DNA of 64,000 nucleotides from DASPSM01 sp036008465 (lineage in GTDB: Bacteria; Planctomycetota; Planctomycetia; Planctomycetales; Planctomycetaceae). The stretch spans positions 7,004 to 71,003 of the forward strand of contig DASYNP010000015.1 in the NCBI GenBank assembly GCA_036008465.1, given 5' to 3'. The position numbers and the translations under genes were made by a program. The notes beneath the pieces were generated by a model. It was not told the origin of the DNA and made no database searches. It saw only the letters and a list, made by a program, of their open reading frames with translations. Shown here piece by piece: positions 9,846 to 20,106 of the stretch. Numbering within the stretch: position 1 is the stretch's first letter; each line of letters opens with the position of its first letter.

Positions 9846-10553
9846 TCAGAACAGTCCCCCCGAAGCGACTCGATAAGCCCACCGCCCGGCGACCGCGCAC
9901 CAGATGATATCGTAGAACGTGAACGCCTTCAGAGCGTCTTCGCCGAACAGCAGCCGGTCCGTGAGCAGGCAGGCCACGACGTACTTGCAAACCAGAATCA
10001 CGGCAAATGCCGTGAAGACCGCGATCTCGCCGGGACCGTGATCGTCTTGTCCGTTGTTCCCGGTCTGCACACCGATTCCCGTCAGCACCCCGACGAGGAT
10101 GGCGACGATTCCCAAATGAACGTGCAAAAGGTACGCGAAGCCGATCCATGCAATGCCGCCGAGCGAGCCCCCGATGAATCCGCAGAGAAACATCTTCGGA
10201 CCGGAAGGCTGGGGCACGTCGGACGATTTCCTACGCTTCTTCTTTTTGCGAGGTTGCTGTTCCGCGGTCGGCGGTTCGGCGGGCGCGTCGGTCGGTCGCT
10301 CGGGTTTCGCTCGGGGATCGCCGTACGGATTTGGTCTGACGTGCTCGTGGAAGACCTTTACGCTCTCGTCGCGCCTGTGCCGGTTGGAGCGGGGCAGCGG
10401 ACCGGGCGCCCTCACCTTCGTTGGAGCATCGCCAGTTGCGACAAATAGTTCGGAACAACTGGGACAGCGGATCGTTTTCCCCGCGATATGGGAACTCGTG
10501 AGCCGCATCCGCGCGTCACAATTGGGACAGGCAACTCGGATTTTGTCGGTCAT
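9846..10553 (-). CDS. Zinc-ribbon membrane protein, function unknown
   Basis: 235 residues from the ATG at 10553 (MTDKIRVACPNC). The N-terminus is a treble-clef/MJ0042-like zinc ribbon with CPNC at about residues 9-12 and CPSC at about 30-33. A Pro/Lys/Arg-rich linker with KKKKRRK follows. Three to four hydrophobic segments (FLCGFIGGSLGGIAWIGFAY, LGIVAILVGVLTGIGV, AVFTAFAVILVCKYVVACLL, a final short one) make the C-terminal half membrane-embedded. This design is frequent in planctomycete hypothetical proteins. It is the first gene of a short minus-strand unit with the protein at 9052-9792. Confidence 0.75.
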   Translation of the reverse strand: MTDKIRVACPNCDARMRLTSSHIAGKTIRCPSCSELFVATGDAPTKVRAPGPLPRSNRHRRDESVKVFHEHVRPNPYGDPRAKPERPTDAPAEPPTAEQQPRKKKKRRKSSDVPQPSGPKMFLCGFIGGSLGGIAWIGFAYLLHVHLGIVAILVGVLTGIGVQTGNNGQDDHGPGEIAVFTAFAVILVCKYVVACLLTDRLLFGEDALKAFTFYDIIWCAVAGRWAYRVASGGLF

Positions 10554-10716
10554 TGCCCGCGGCCCGCAAAACCTGCCTTGCAAACTTTCGATCCGATCCT
10601 AACTGTGTCGCAGGGCGAAAGAAATACGCCACTTGCAGGATTGGCAACTCGCCGACGAGCTTGAGAATAAAGCGGATTTGAGGTTCAGCCCTGGCCGCGG
10701 GCTGGGCAACCCCAGG

Positions 10717-11631
10717 TCATGCGGGGGACGTCCCTCGCGCTCGGGCAAACTCCGCCACGATGACCGTGACGTTATCTTTTCCGCCGCGGTCGAGGGCCAG
10801 CTGCAGCAACGCGTCACACGCGGCTTGGGGCGACGACGGCCGGCTTACCAGGTCAACCATTTCGCTGTCGGTGACCTCGTCGGTGAGCCCATCGGTACAC
10901 AGCAGCAAACGATCGCCATCCTGCAAGGCCAGATGACCGATACTGGGGCTCACCACCTTTTGGCTTCCCCCCAGGCAGTTCGTCAGGATGTGACGGACCC
11001 TGGTCGTATCCTTGGGAGGAACGCCGCTGTCGATCAAGGCTTGGGCCACGGTCTGGTCGTGCGTGATCTGCTTCAAGGTGCCCTTCCGCAACAAATAGGC
11101 ACGCGAGTCGCCGATTTGAACGACGATCGCGTTCGAGCCGACAACATAAATCGAGGTCCAGGTGGTGCCCATTCCGGCCAGCTCTGAGTCGGCCTCTCCC
11201 ATTGCGTGCAGCGTGCGATCCATTTCGGTCACGTAGGCGTCGATCCGTTCCTGCACCTGCTGCCCGGCCAGGCTGCGTAGCCGCATGACCCAGCTACTCG
11301 CTTGATCGGCCAGATCAAACGCCTTTTGAATCGCCACTCGACTGGCGGTTTCACCGGCCGCCGTTCCCCCCATTCCGTCGGCAACAACGAAGCCGTAGGC
11401 CTCGTTCTCAGAGGATGGGGTTTGGTCCTGCCCGAGATTGGTCAGCAGGACCTCTTGCGTGCGAATTCGGCGAAAGACGGCAAAGTGGTCTTCGTTGCTG
11501 CTGCGCACAAGGCCCACGTGAGAAGCCGCCCCGAAGTCGACGTGGAGGGGCAACGACACCGGCACAAAAAAATGCGCCGCGAAACTATGCTCCAAGCCAG
11601 AGTCAGTCGAATCTTGGGTATCGGGTCGCAT
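10717..11631 (-). CDS. PP2C-type Ser/Thr protein phosphatase
   Basis: 304 residues with the canonical PPM metal-binding motifs in order: VRSSNEDH, VVADGMGG, MGTTW, IGDSRAYL, LLLCTDGLTD and GGKDNVTV. These Asp residues coordinate the Mn/Mg pair that attacks phospho-Ser/Thr. The start at 11631 follows GGAGG on the minus strand, about 10 nt upstream. The protein is soluble and resembles the bacterial Stp/PrpC group, which reverses Hanks-type kinases. Three such kinases occur in this window, though none is adjacent. An N-terminal extension of about 30 residues is not part of the fold. Confidence 0.95.
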   Translation of the reverse strand: MRPDTQDSTDSGLEHSFAAHFFVPVSLPLHVDFGAASHVGLVRSSNEDHFAVFRRIRTQEVLLTNLGQDQTPSSENEAYGFVVADGMGGTAAGETASRVAIQKAFDLADQASSWVMRLRSLAGQQVQERIDAYVTEMDRTLHAMGEADSELAGMGTTWTSIYVVGSNAIVVQIGDSRAYLLRKGTLKQITHDQTVAQALIDSGVPPKDTTRVRHILTNCLGGSQKVVSPSIGHLALQDGDRLLLCTDGLTDEVTDSEMVDLVSRPSSPQAACDALLQLALDRGGKDNVTVIVAEFARARGTSPA

Positions 11632-11841
11632 CGGTGACTCTCCTCCTCAATTGCGCCAGTCATTGCCGAACTACACAGCACGATGCGTGCCACCGATTCT
11701 CGCGCGCCCCATCAAAGGACGCCAGTGCATTTAATTGACGCTCGCCGGGCGGCACTAGCGGCAGGTTGGGTCTGCCGGTATGTTCGAGCGTCCGGAGTTC
11801 TGCGCGGGAGTCCGGAGCCCGAATCTTTCCCTCTCGTTTCG

Positions 11842-13185
11842 GTGAAACGCTTGGACTCCTCCTCCGCGGATCGTCCCACCAACGTCCGATTTCTCACGCT
11901 CGGCCTGTGCATCGCGATGGCGATGCTCCTGTACCTCGACCGCTACGCGCTCAGCCCGGTGACCAGCACGCTCTTGACCGAGCTGCAGGTCACCAAGGAG
12001 CAGCTGGGTCGCACGGTATTCTTTGCGTTCTTTTTCGCGTATGCGCTGTGCCAGGTTCCCGCCGGCTGGTTGAGCGACACCTTTGGCGCGCGGCGGATGC
12101 TGGCCCTGTACGTTGCCGTCTGGTCGCTCGCGACCATCAGCATGGGGTTCGTCAACGGCCTGGCAGCCATCTTCTTCGTGCGGTTTTTGCTGGGCGTCTC
12201 CCAGGCCGGCGCCTATCCGACGGCGGCAAGCGTGATCAAACGCTGGTTCCCATACACCTCGCGCGGCCGGGCCAGCAGTGCCGTCTCGATGGGCGGGCGC
12301 GCGGGGGGCTTGCTCGCCTTTGCGATCACCCCGTCGCTCTTACTCTTGGTCGGAGCTTTATTCGGCTGGGAGACGGGCCGCTGGCGAATCGTGTTCGCAT
12401 TTTACGGAGCGCTGGGGCTCGTTTGGGTTGTCGTTTTTGCCTGGCTCTACCGCGACTCGCCGCGCGAGCATCCCTGGTGCAACGCCGAAGAGATCGAGCT
12501 GATCGCTCCGGCCGTCCGGGTGACCGGCGTGCCTTTGCGGCGCGTGTTACCACCGCTGACGATCTTGACGAGCAAAGAAGTCCTCTTGATGTGCGTGATC
12601 GGGTTCTGCGTCGACGTGGGCTGGGTGTTTCTGGTCTCGTGGCTCCCTCAATACCTGATCGAAACGCACGGCGAGTACATCAAGACCTATGTCGGCGATG
12701 AGCAAGTCGTCGCCGGTCGCATGACGGCTCTGACCGGATTGGCCGGAATGATTGGAACGCTGTTAGGCGGGCTGGCGACCGATCGGTTGGTCGTGCGTTT
12801 TGGCCCGATCTGGGGTCGCCGCCTGCCGGGCGTGATCGCCGGTGTCGTGGTCGCCGGACTCTATCTCGTGGCGCCGCTTTTGCCGAACGTGTGGTTGTTT
12901 GTGGGAGCGATGGCCGCCATTTCGCTGTCGATCGATTTTTGCCTGGGCGCGATGTGGGCCACCTATCAGGACATCGGGGGGCGTCACGTCGCTTCGGTGC
13001 TGGGCGTGGGCAACATGTCCGCCAGCTTCGGCGCGGCAGCCTTCACCTGGTACGCCGGAAGCCTTGCCGACCACAAGCAATGGAACGCTGTCTTCCTGTT
13101 GGCGGCCGCGGCGATGGTCATTGCCGCCATCGGTTGGCTCTTGATTGATCCCACGCACTCGGTCGAGCCGCACGAGAACGCTTAG
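11842..13185 (+). CDS. MFS transporter, anion:cation symporter (hexuronate/glucarate-like) family
   Basis: About 447 residues with 12 predicted membrane helices. Helix 1 carries the family hallmark LDRYALSPV. The loop between helices 2 and 3 has the MFS signature GWLSDTFGARRML. The long charged loop after helix 6 (YRDSPREHPWCNAEEIELI) is typical of the ACS family, which takes up organic anions such as uronates, glucarate or phthalate with protons or sodium. The frame is open from 11683, but the first 53 codons have atypical composition, and a GTG at 11842 places the start just before helix 1; the start is uncertain. No catabolic gene flanks it to indicate the substrate. Confidence 0.9.
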   Translation: MKRLDSSSADRPTNVRFLTLGLCIAMAMLLYLDRYALSPVTSTLLTELQVTKEQLGRTVFFAFFFAYALCQVPAGWLSDTFGARRMLALYVAVWSLATISMGFVNGLAAIFFVRFLLGVSQAGAYPTAASVIKRWFPYTSRGRASSAVSMGGRAGGLLAFAITPSLLLLVGALFGWETGRWRIVFAFYGALGLVWVVVFAWLYRDSPREHPWCNAEEIELIAPAVRVTGVPLRRVLPPLTILTSKEVLLMCVIGFCVDVGWVFLVSWLPQYLIETHGEYIKTYVGDEQVVAGRMTALTGLAGMIGTLLGGLATDRLVVRFGPIWGRRLPGVIAGVVVAGLYLVAPLLPNVWLFVGAMAAISLSIDFCLGAMWATYQDIGGRHVASVLGVGNMSASFGAAAFTWYAGSLADHKQWNAVFLLAAAAMVIAAIGWLLIDPTHSVEPHENA

Positions 13186-13412
13186 ACAGGCCGGCCGAGT
13201 GATGCCGTAGGGTGGGATCCGCCGCGGCGGACCGCAGGCGGGCGCCGGCCCACCATCGATCGGGCGGAAGGAGTGGTGTGCCTGTTCGCCGCAGGCGGAC
13301 AAGGCGACCTTGTCGACACCCTACAAAGATGTGTCCCGTCCCGTGCTGAGTCCCGTCCCGTGCTGAGCCCCCATTGGGCCCGTTGGGGCCGGAGGGCAGC
13401 GGATGGGGGTTG

Positions 13413-13456
13413 GGTCACCAATTTCGTGGGTCAGCTCCCTATCAAAATTCGTGACC
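13413..13456. repeat. Repeat G, copy 1
   Basis: GGTCACCAATTTCGTGGGTC followed by a short spacer and GTGACC. A diverged copy is at 13932-13978. Each copy has GGTCAC/GTGACC arms, so it is an imperfect palindrome. Confidence 0.75.
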
Positions 13457-13743
13457 CGACCCGACCCCCCCCCTGTGAAGTTGTCCCGTCCCACCCTTCA
13501 CCCGAGACATGGGTGGTTAGCGTGGCCCGATAATAAGGTGGCAGGAGTCGCCACCTTTCCGCGGCGCGGTCAAAATGCTCCTCACCCGTCTCCGGCCATT
13601 CTGGTGGGGATCTTTTCTCCCCTTAGTGAAAATGGATCCCCATCACCGGCGGGGATCCTGTTTTCGTTCCCGGCGGGAATCTTTCCCGGCGCGCTGCAGG
13701 CCTCTCCCGTCGCGGGGCCCCGATTTTCGAGGCACGGATTGTT

Positions 13744-13812
13744 TCACCACAAAGACACCAGGACACAAAGGTTTTCGAGGTTCTTAGTGCCTTTGTGAAC
13801 TTCGTGGTGAGA
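13744..13812. repeat. Inverted repeat with CACCACAAAGACACCA arms
   Basis: The left arm TCACCACAAAGACACCAGGA and the right arm (CCTTTGTGAACTTCGTGGTGA) are imperfect inverted complements around a short AT-rich centre. This element type is familiar as a dispersed intergenic repeat in planctomycete genomes (from memory, not searched). Confidence 0.65.
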
Positions 13813-13931
13813 TCCGGTCTTCTCCGGTCCCGTCCCGTTAAAGAATGCGCCCGGACTGGCTTTGTCGTGCTTCAGGCATCGTTGGGACCCGCCGTCCGGC
13901 GGATCTTCGACCTTGAGCTTTCGCGCCCTGT

Positions 13932-13978
13932 GGTCACCAATTTCCGTGGTCATCTACCTATTGAAAATAGGTGACCAC
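13932..13978. repeat. Repeat G, copy 2
   Basis: GGTCACCAATTTCCGTGGTC followed by CTACCTATT/AATAGGTGACC. It matches copy 1 at 13413-13456 with several substitutions and has a perfect ACCTATT...AATAGGT core hairpin. Confidence 0.75.
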
Positions 13979-14219
13979 ACCACACCCCCTTGAGATGACG
14001 TTTCGTTAACCAACCTCCGGTCCGGCAGCCACCGCCTCCGCATGCTTAGACGTACGCGCGCAGCAGTGCTTACGACCTTGGACATTGGACATCGGACTTT
14101 GGACCAAAAAAAACCCTTATCTCCATTCAGCCATAAAAATTCAGATCTGCCAAGATCAGTTTTTCGGATTCCAGGGTCGCGGGTCGGCAGCGAGTGGGCT
14201 GCGGCATCGATTCCGAATT

Positions 14220-14440
14220 TGAGCCCCGCCAGGGGCGACGCTCCTCTAGCCACGCGGCGTAAGCCCGTGGATGTCAGTCTCGTGTGGGTGACAGAAGCCC
14301 CCGAATGGGGGCGACACTCCGTCGATCGAAGAAGTGCCGCCCCCATTCGGGGGCTCAATCCCGAAGAAGGAGTTCGCATCCCACCCGCTCACGCGGGTGG
14401 CAAGCAGAGTGTCACCCCTGTCGGGGTTTGCGCACGAATT
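14220..14440. repeat. Repeat A, copy 1 (GCCCC/GGGGC hairpin series)
   Basis: A series of small hairpins: GCCCCGCCAGGGGCGACGCTCC, GCCCCCGAATGGGGGCGACAC, GCCGCCCCCATTCGGGGGC, CCACCCGCTCACGCGGGTGG and GAGTGTCACCCCTGTCGGGG. The same series recurs, diverged, at 43098-43340 with the same GCGAYACTCC and GAGTGTCACCCC junction words, so it is one composite dispersed repeat. Confidence 0.75.
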
Positions 14441-14588
14441 CCTGGAAAGCCTCAACAAGTGGGCCTGGGCCACCGCCGCCAATTTCGTATGGTCGTTGGT
14501 ACCCCCCTTAGCTATAGACGAACCGTAATCTCGTCATCCAGGCAGAACCGCAGTTTTGCCCTGCCCTGCTCTTCTGGGGAGCCAGCGA

Positions 14589-15224
14589 TCACGTATCGAC
14601 GTTGAACAGCTTCAGTGGCAGATCCTCGTCGCTACGGACCGCGTGCACGTACAGGTACGTGGTTGCGAGTTTCGCGTGGCCGGCGGCGTCTCGAACTTCG
14701 GTGATCGTTCGACCTCCGGCCAGGGCGTGCGAGCAGAACGAGTGACGCCCCTTCTGGATGCTCAGCCGCTTCACGCGCTCTTTGCCGAGAATCTTGATCG
14801 CCACCGTCCAACGGTGCTGGAGATTCCGCTCCGATAATCTTTTGCCGCGGGTGTCTTTGTGTTGACTGCAAACGAGCGGATCAGGCGCCTGCGCGCCCGC
14901 CCCGATTCGCTCGCGCTTCCACGCCTCGATGTCGGCCAGGGTTTCTCGGTCCCACCACAGCGGCACGGTGCGAGGCCGCCACCTCTTGGCCGGCGACTCG
15001 GGAACCAGGATTTGCGGGTGTGGCCCGACAGTCTCGACGTCGCACAGACGCAGGCCGGCGATCTCCGACACGCGCAAGCCGCAGCAGGCCGAGAGGCGAA
15101 ACACGATCAGATTTTGCCGGGTGTTCACCGATCGCCGCCTGCGCTTCAAGTCGGCGATCACTCGCACGATCTCGCAACGCGTTAAAATTCGCGACCTATC
15201 CAACGTCCGCATCGAAATCTTCAT
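14589..15224 (-). CDS. Tyrosine recombinase/integrase, catalytic domain only
   Basis: 211 residues. Catalytic Arg51 lies in CGLRVSEI. The second box reads QKGRH (Arg160, His161), with Gln157 in place of the usual first His. GHAKLATT (His183) precedes the nucleophile Tyr192 in TTYLYVH. Phage integrases also carry an N-terminal core-binding (SAM-like) domain, which is absent here; only about 45 residues precede the Arg box. The ATG at 15224 overlaps the TGA of the upstream small ORF (ATGA), implying translational coupling. It could be a minimal recombinase or a truncated integrase of an old element; the neighbouring 1.4-kb repeat block supports past mobility. Confidence 0.85.
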   Translation of the reverse strand: MKISMRTLDRSRILTRCEIVRVIADLKRRRRSVNTRQNLIVFRLSACCGLRVSEIAGLRLCDVETVGPHPQILVPESPAKRWRPRTVPLWWDRETLADIEAWKRERIGAGAQAPDPLVCSQHKDTRGKRLSERNLQHRWTVAIKILGKERVKRLSIQKGRHSFCSHALAGGRTITEVRDAAGHAKLATTYLYVHAVRSDEDLPLKLFNVDT

Positions 15225-15373
15225 CCTCGATCACTTTGCGAAATTGAGGTAGAGGTCCCAGGCAGAGGGCCCGAAAAAAATCGCCGGGCAAATCGAATGC
15301 AGCGGTGCCGCGCGTACCAGGTGCGTTTCACGCGGTCGGGAGAGTGTCTTCGTTTCCGCTTCCCGTCCGGCAT
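15221..15373 (-). CDS. Small basic protein coupled to the recombinase gene
   Basis: 50 residues, very rich in Arg, Lys and His (PDGKRKRRHSPDRVKRTWYARH near the start, then CIRFARRFF). The ATG at 15373 is preceded by AGAGGA at about 7 nt, and its TGA stop overlaps the ATG of the integrase in an ATGA junction. Position and charge would suit a DNA-binding accessory (excisionase-like) role, but no fold is recognisable, so this is inference. The frame stays open upstream to 15454. Confidence 0.45.
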   Translation of the reverse strand: MPDGKRKRRHSPDRVKRTWYARHRCIRFARRFFSGPLPGTSTSISQSDRG

Positions 15374-15607
15374 GGCTTTTCCTCTGCGCCGACCCGAGGT
15401 CTCAGAGGCAACTCTGAAAACGCTCCAACGCGTGCCGGACAAAGCAGGAGACATGCCACGCGAGGGGCGAAGCGCACGATTGTGCGTAAATGCGCCCCGA
15501 GAATTGCTTTATCGCAAAGCGATCAATTCCCGAGGCAGTCGGGTACGATGGAAATCGCGCTCAGTTTTTGAGCGCGGCGCGCGAAACTTGACGAAGAAAG
15601 CCACGGG
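15225..15607. promoter_or_regulatory. Divergent intergenic region between the recombinase unit and the sensor kinase
   Basis: Apart from the 50-codon ORF, the remaining ~230 bases (15374-15607) hold no convincing gene. Transcripts to the left (recombinase) and right (histidine kinase) must start here or nearby. No clear -24/-12 or -35/-10 pair was found by eye. Confidence 0.4.
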
Positions 15608-17144
15608 ATGTTGTTCGGCGGTCGTGGAATTCTCTGGCGCACTGCGGCTCCGACGCTGGCACTGAGCGTGCTCCTGTTGGCGACCATCGCCGTGGCCGCT
15701 TTGGCACTGCGTCGCATGCAGCTCGAGGCCGATCGGGTGATTGACCAGGCCCTGGCGGCCACCGAGGCGGCCCAACATATCGAGCATGTCTTCGAGGATT
15801 GCCGAGAGCGTCTGACCGACTATGCGGCGACCGGGCAGCCGAGCGAGGTCGAAAAAGCGCGCGGATTGGAAAAAGAGAGCAGCGACGATCTCATCCAGAT
15901 CGATACGCTCTTGATCCCGGAACGCGGCCACCTGCTGATCGCAGAGATGGAAACGTATACGGTGGTCCTGCGGCGCGAGTTGAATCAAATTCACCCGACG
16001 GCCTCCTTGGAAGCCCGTGAGGCCGCCGTCCGCCGCGTGCTCGGCACCGTGCTCGATTCCCAGCTCCTGTCGCGCGCCCGGGAAGAGCGCGAGCTGTGCA
16101 TCGAAAACCTGCACGCGGCCCGGGCACGCGGACTCGAGGTGACGCGGCGTGCCGACTGGGCCCTATTGGTCTTTGGGGTGGTGGGCACCGTTGGCGGAAT
16201 AGTGACCGGATTCGGGCTCGCTCGCAGCCTGCGCCGCGAGCTGATTGAGTTGAGCATTCCGATCCGTAGCGCAATGGGTTCGCTCAATGAAGTCGTCGGC
16301 CCGGTGCAGGTTGTCTCCACCGACAACTTTGCGGAACTCGACGCGACGCTCGGCAGTCTTGCCAAGCAGGTCGCCCAGGTCGTCGAGCGATTGCAGTTGG
16401 CCGAAAGGGAGCGGCTTCGCAACGACCAGATGGCCGCGTTGGGGCAGCTGGCCGCGGGACTGGCGCACGAGCTGCGCAATCCGCTGACGGCGATGAAAAC
16501 CATCGTCGATGCCGCGCGGCGCGAGCCGGTGAGGGACAGCCTGAACGCCCGCGACCTGGCGGTGCTCGACGAAGAGATCCAGCGCTTGAATCGGTCGCTG
16601 CAGTCCTTTCTGGACTACGCCCGCCCGCCGGCGACCACCAAACGGCTGGTCGATTTGCGGACGATTGCCAACAAGACACGGCAGCTCCTTGCCGGCCGCG
16701 CGGAGCAGCAGTCGATCTGTGTTTGCATCGAACAGCCAGAACACGCGGTCGAAGTTGAGGTCGACCCCGAGCAGTTGCACCAGGTGCTGTTGAATTTGCT
16801 GCTCAACGCCTTCGACGCGATTGGACGTGACGGCAAGGTGACAATTCGTATTGCGGAGGATGCCCAGGGTTACGCAGTCCTCACCGTTGCGGACAGTGGA
16901 CCGGGCATCCCACAAGCCGTGCGAGACCGCGTTTTCGAGCCATTCGTCAGCACCAAGGAATCGGGGACCGGATTGGGACTGACAATCTGCCGCCGGATTG
17001 TTGAAGATCATGGTGGCCGAATTGACGCTACGGACGGCCGCGGCGGAGGCGCGATCTTCACAGTCAAGCTACCGATCGATCGAGCGCTCCCGACTGCAGA
17101 CGGTCTAGCGATGAGTGGCAATCTGCCGACGAGTGGATCAACCG

Positions 17145-17167
<23 letters not shown>
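15608..17167 (+). CDS. Membrane sensor histidine kinase of an NtrC-type two-component pair
   Basis: 519 residues. TM1 (TLALSVLLLATIAVAALAL) and TM2 (WALLVFGVVGTVGGIVTGFGLA, about residues 178-200) enclose a helical periplasmic sensor of about 150 residues resembling four-helix-bundle sensors. A HAMP-like linker, the HisKA box LAHELRNPLTAM with His287, and the HATPase boxes NLLLNAFDAIG, DSGPGIP and GTGLGLTICRRIVEDHGG follow. The simple kinase core without PAS or REC is like AtoS/ZraS sensors. The last 23 bases overlap the response-regulator gene, so the two are cotranscribed and almost certainly partners. The signal is unknown. Confidence 0.95.
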
Positions 17168-18602
<1,435 letters not shown>

Positions 18603-18651
18603 AAGCGCGATCTGCAAGATGACCCAATCGGGGCGCCCGCTGCAACGGCCT

Positions 18652-20061
18652 TCAGGCAAAGATCTCCGTCGCCACATTTCCGGCAACGTCGGTCAGCCGG
18701 AAGTCGCGGCCTGCATAGCGGTACGTGAGCTCTTCGTGGTCCAAGCCCATCAGAGCCAACAAAGTCGCGTGGAGATCGGTCGTGTGCATCCGGCCCTCCA
18801 CCGCGTGGATGCCGTACTCGTCGGTAGCTCCGTACGAGTAGCCCGGCTTCACGCCGGCGCCGGCCAGCCACATCGGATAACCCGTGATGTTGTGGTCGCG
18901 GCCGTCAGGTCCTTGAGCGGTGGGCTGACGTCCGAACTCGCTGCCGAACAAGACCAGCGTCTCGTCGAGCAGTCCTCGCTGTTCGAGGTCCGTCAGCAAA
19001 GCGGCGGTTGGCTGGTCCGTCATTCGGCAGTTGTTGATCAGCCCGTTGTGCAGGTTGGAATGGTGGTCCCAGCCGGACTGACAGATCTCGACAAATCGAA
19101 CGCCGGCTTCGCTCAGTCGGCGCGCCATCAAGCATTGCCGCGCAAAGCTGCCGGCCGATCCGGGTTTGACGCCGTACGCGTCGAGCACCGATTGCGGCTC
19201 GCGTGAAATGTCGAGCAGGGTCGACACTTTGCCCTCCATGCGGAATGCCAGCTCAAAGGACTGGATCACTCCGTCCAGCTCGTCGGGCGCCCCGGAGGTC
19301 GTTGCCAGGTCGCGATTCATGGCCTGAATCAAATCAATCTGCCGGCGCTGCAACGACCGGTCGGTCTGCGCCCGCAGGTTCGGCATTTCGCCCGTGTCGT
19401 TGATCCGCGTCCCCTGAAAGTGGGCCGGGAGAAACGCGCTGCCGTAGTTGAGCGCGCCGCCGAAATTGGGAGGCGGATTGATCGTGATGTAGCCGGGAAG
19501 ATCCTGATTCTCCGAACCGAGACCGTACAACAGCCAGGCGCCCATCGACGGCCGCGTGAGCGTGGCGTTCATCGCGCCGGTGTGCAGCTGCACGACAGCC
19601 TGCGGATGGGCCGGCGTATCGGTGTGCAATCCGCGGATAAAGCAAAGCTGATCGACCTTTTTCGCAAGCTGCGGGTAGAGTTCCGAAACCCAGGTGCTGG
19701 TCTGCCCGTGCTGAGCGAATTGAAACTTCGATCCCGTCAGGATCCCGCCGCCGGGGCCGACCTTTCCGCTATCGGCTTGCAGCTTCGGTTTGTAGTCCCA
19801 GGTATCGACCTGCGAAGTGGCCCCTTCCATGAATAGAAAGATGACCCGCTTGGCCTTCACACGAAAGTGGGACGCTTTGGGCGCCAGCGGTCCCGGCGTT
19901 TGGGCTCGTCCGCTGGTCGCGGCGGCAGCCCTTCCCAGTGTGTTTTGGCCCAGCAGCCCCGCGAGCGCCACGAGACCGAACCCAGCCCCCGCGCTCTTGA
20001 GAGCCTGTCGTCGAGACAAGAAGGAGTTCGTCGACATCCAGGGGAGCAAGGGATTGGACAT
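18652..20061 (-). CDS. DUF1501 family Tat-exported protein
   Basis: 469 residues. A twin-arginine leader (SRRQALKSAGAGFGLVALAGLLG) is followed by the DUF1501 core, an alkaline-phosphatase/sulfatase-like fold: VIFLFMEGATSQVDTWDYKP, GRQPTAQGPDGRDHN, GMDHEELTYR-type ending. DUF1501 genes in planctomycetes nearly always follow a PSCyt1/DUF1549/DUF1553 gene, as here (46 bp downstream of it, same strand). Their biochemical role is not established; polysaccharide or sulfated-glycan metabolism is often suggested. The C-terminus GRDFRLTDVAGNVATEIFA is typical of the family. Confidence 0.95.
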   Translation of the reverse strand: MSNPLLPWMSTNSFLSRRQALKSAGAGFGLVALAGLLGQNTLGRAAAATSGRAQTPGPLAPKASHFRVKAKRVIFLFMEGATSQVDTWDYKPKLQADSGKVGPGGGILTGSKFQFAQHGQTSTWVSELYPQLAKKVDQLCFIRGLHTDTPAHPQAVVQLHTGAMNATLTRPSMGAWLLYGLGSENQDLPGYITINPPPNFGGALNYGSAFLPAHFQGTRINDTGEMPNLRAQTDRSLQRRQIDLIQAMNRDLATTSGAPDELDGVIQSFELAFRMEGKVSTLLDISREPQSVLDAYGVKPGSAGSFARQCLMARRLSEAGVRFVEICQSGWDHHSNLHNGLINNCRMTDQPTAALLTDLEQRGLLDETLVLFGSEFGRQPTAQGPDGRDHNITGYPMWLAGAGVKPGYSYGATDEYGIHAVEGRMHTTDLHATLLALMGLDHEELTYRYAGRDFRLTDVAGNVATEIFA

Positions 20062-20106
20062 TACCCGTTCTTCCGTCTCGCTATTACTTCTGTCTCGCCA
20101 TTGTAA

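Larger units (their letters stand above)
13186..14588. other. Gene-free 1.4-kb block of decayed palindromic repeats
   Basis: No ORF here has convincing coding character. The block contains several imperfect inverted repeats. TAGGGTG...CACCCTA arms lie at about 13209 and 13318. TCCCGTCCCGTGCTGAG occurs twice in a row at about 13340. Arms around GGGGATC...GGATCCCC lie at about 13607-13642. Individual named repeats are listed separately. It separates the MFS gene from a tyrosine recombinase and looks like a dumping ground for mobile repeats. Confidence 0.7.

Noticed and set aside
13186..14588. CRISPR array or integron cassette array
   Set aside because: Repeats are palindromic, of several types and irregularly spaced, with no unique spacers of constant length and no cas genes.
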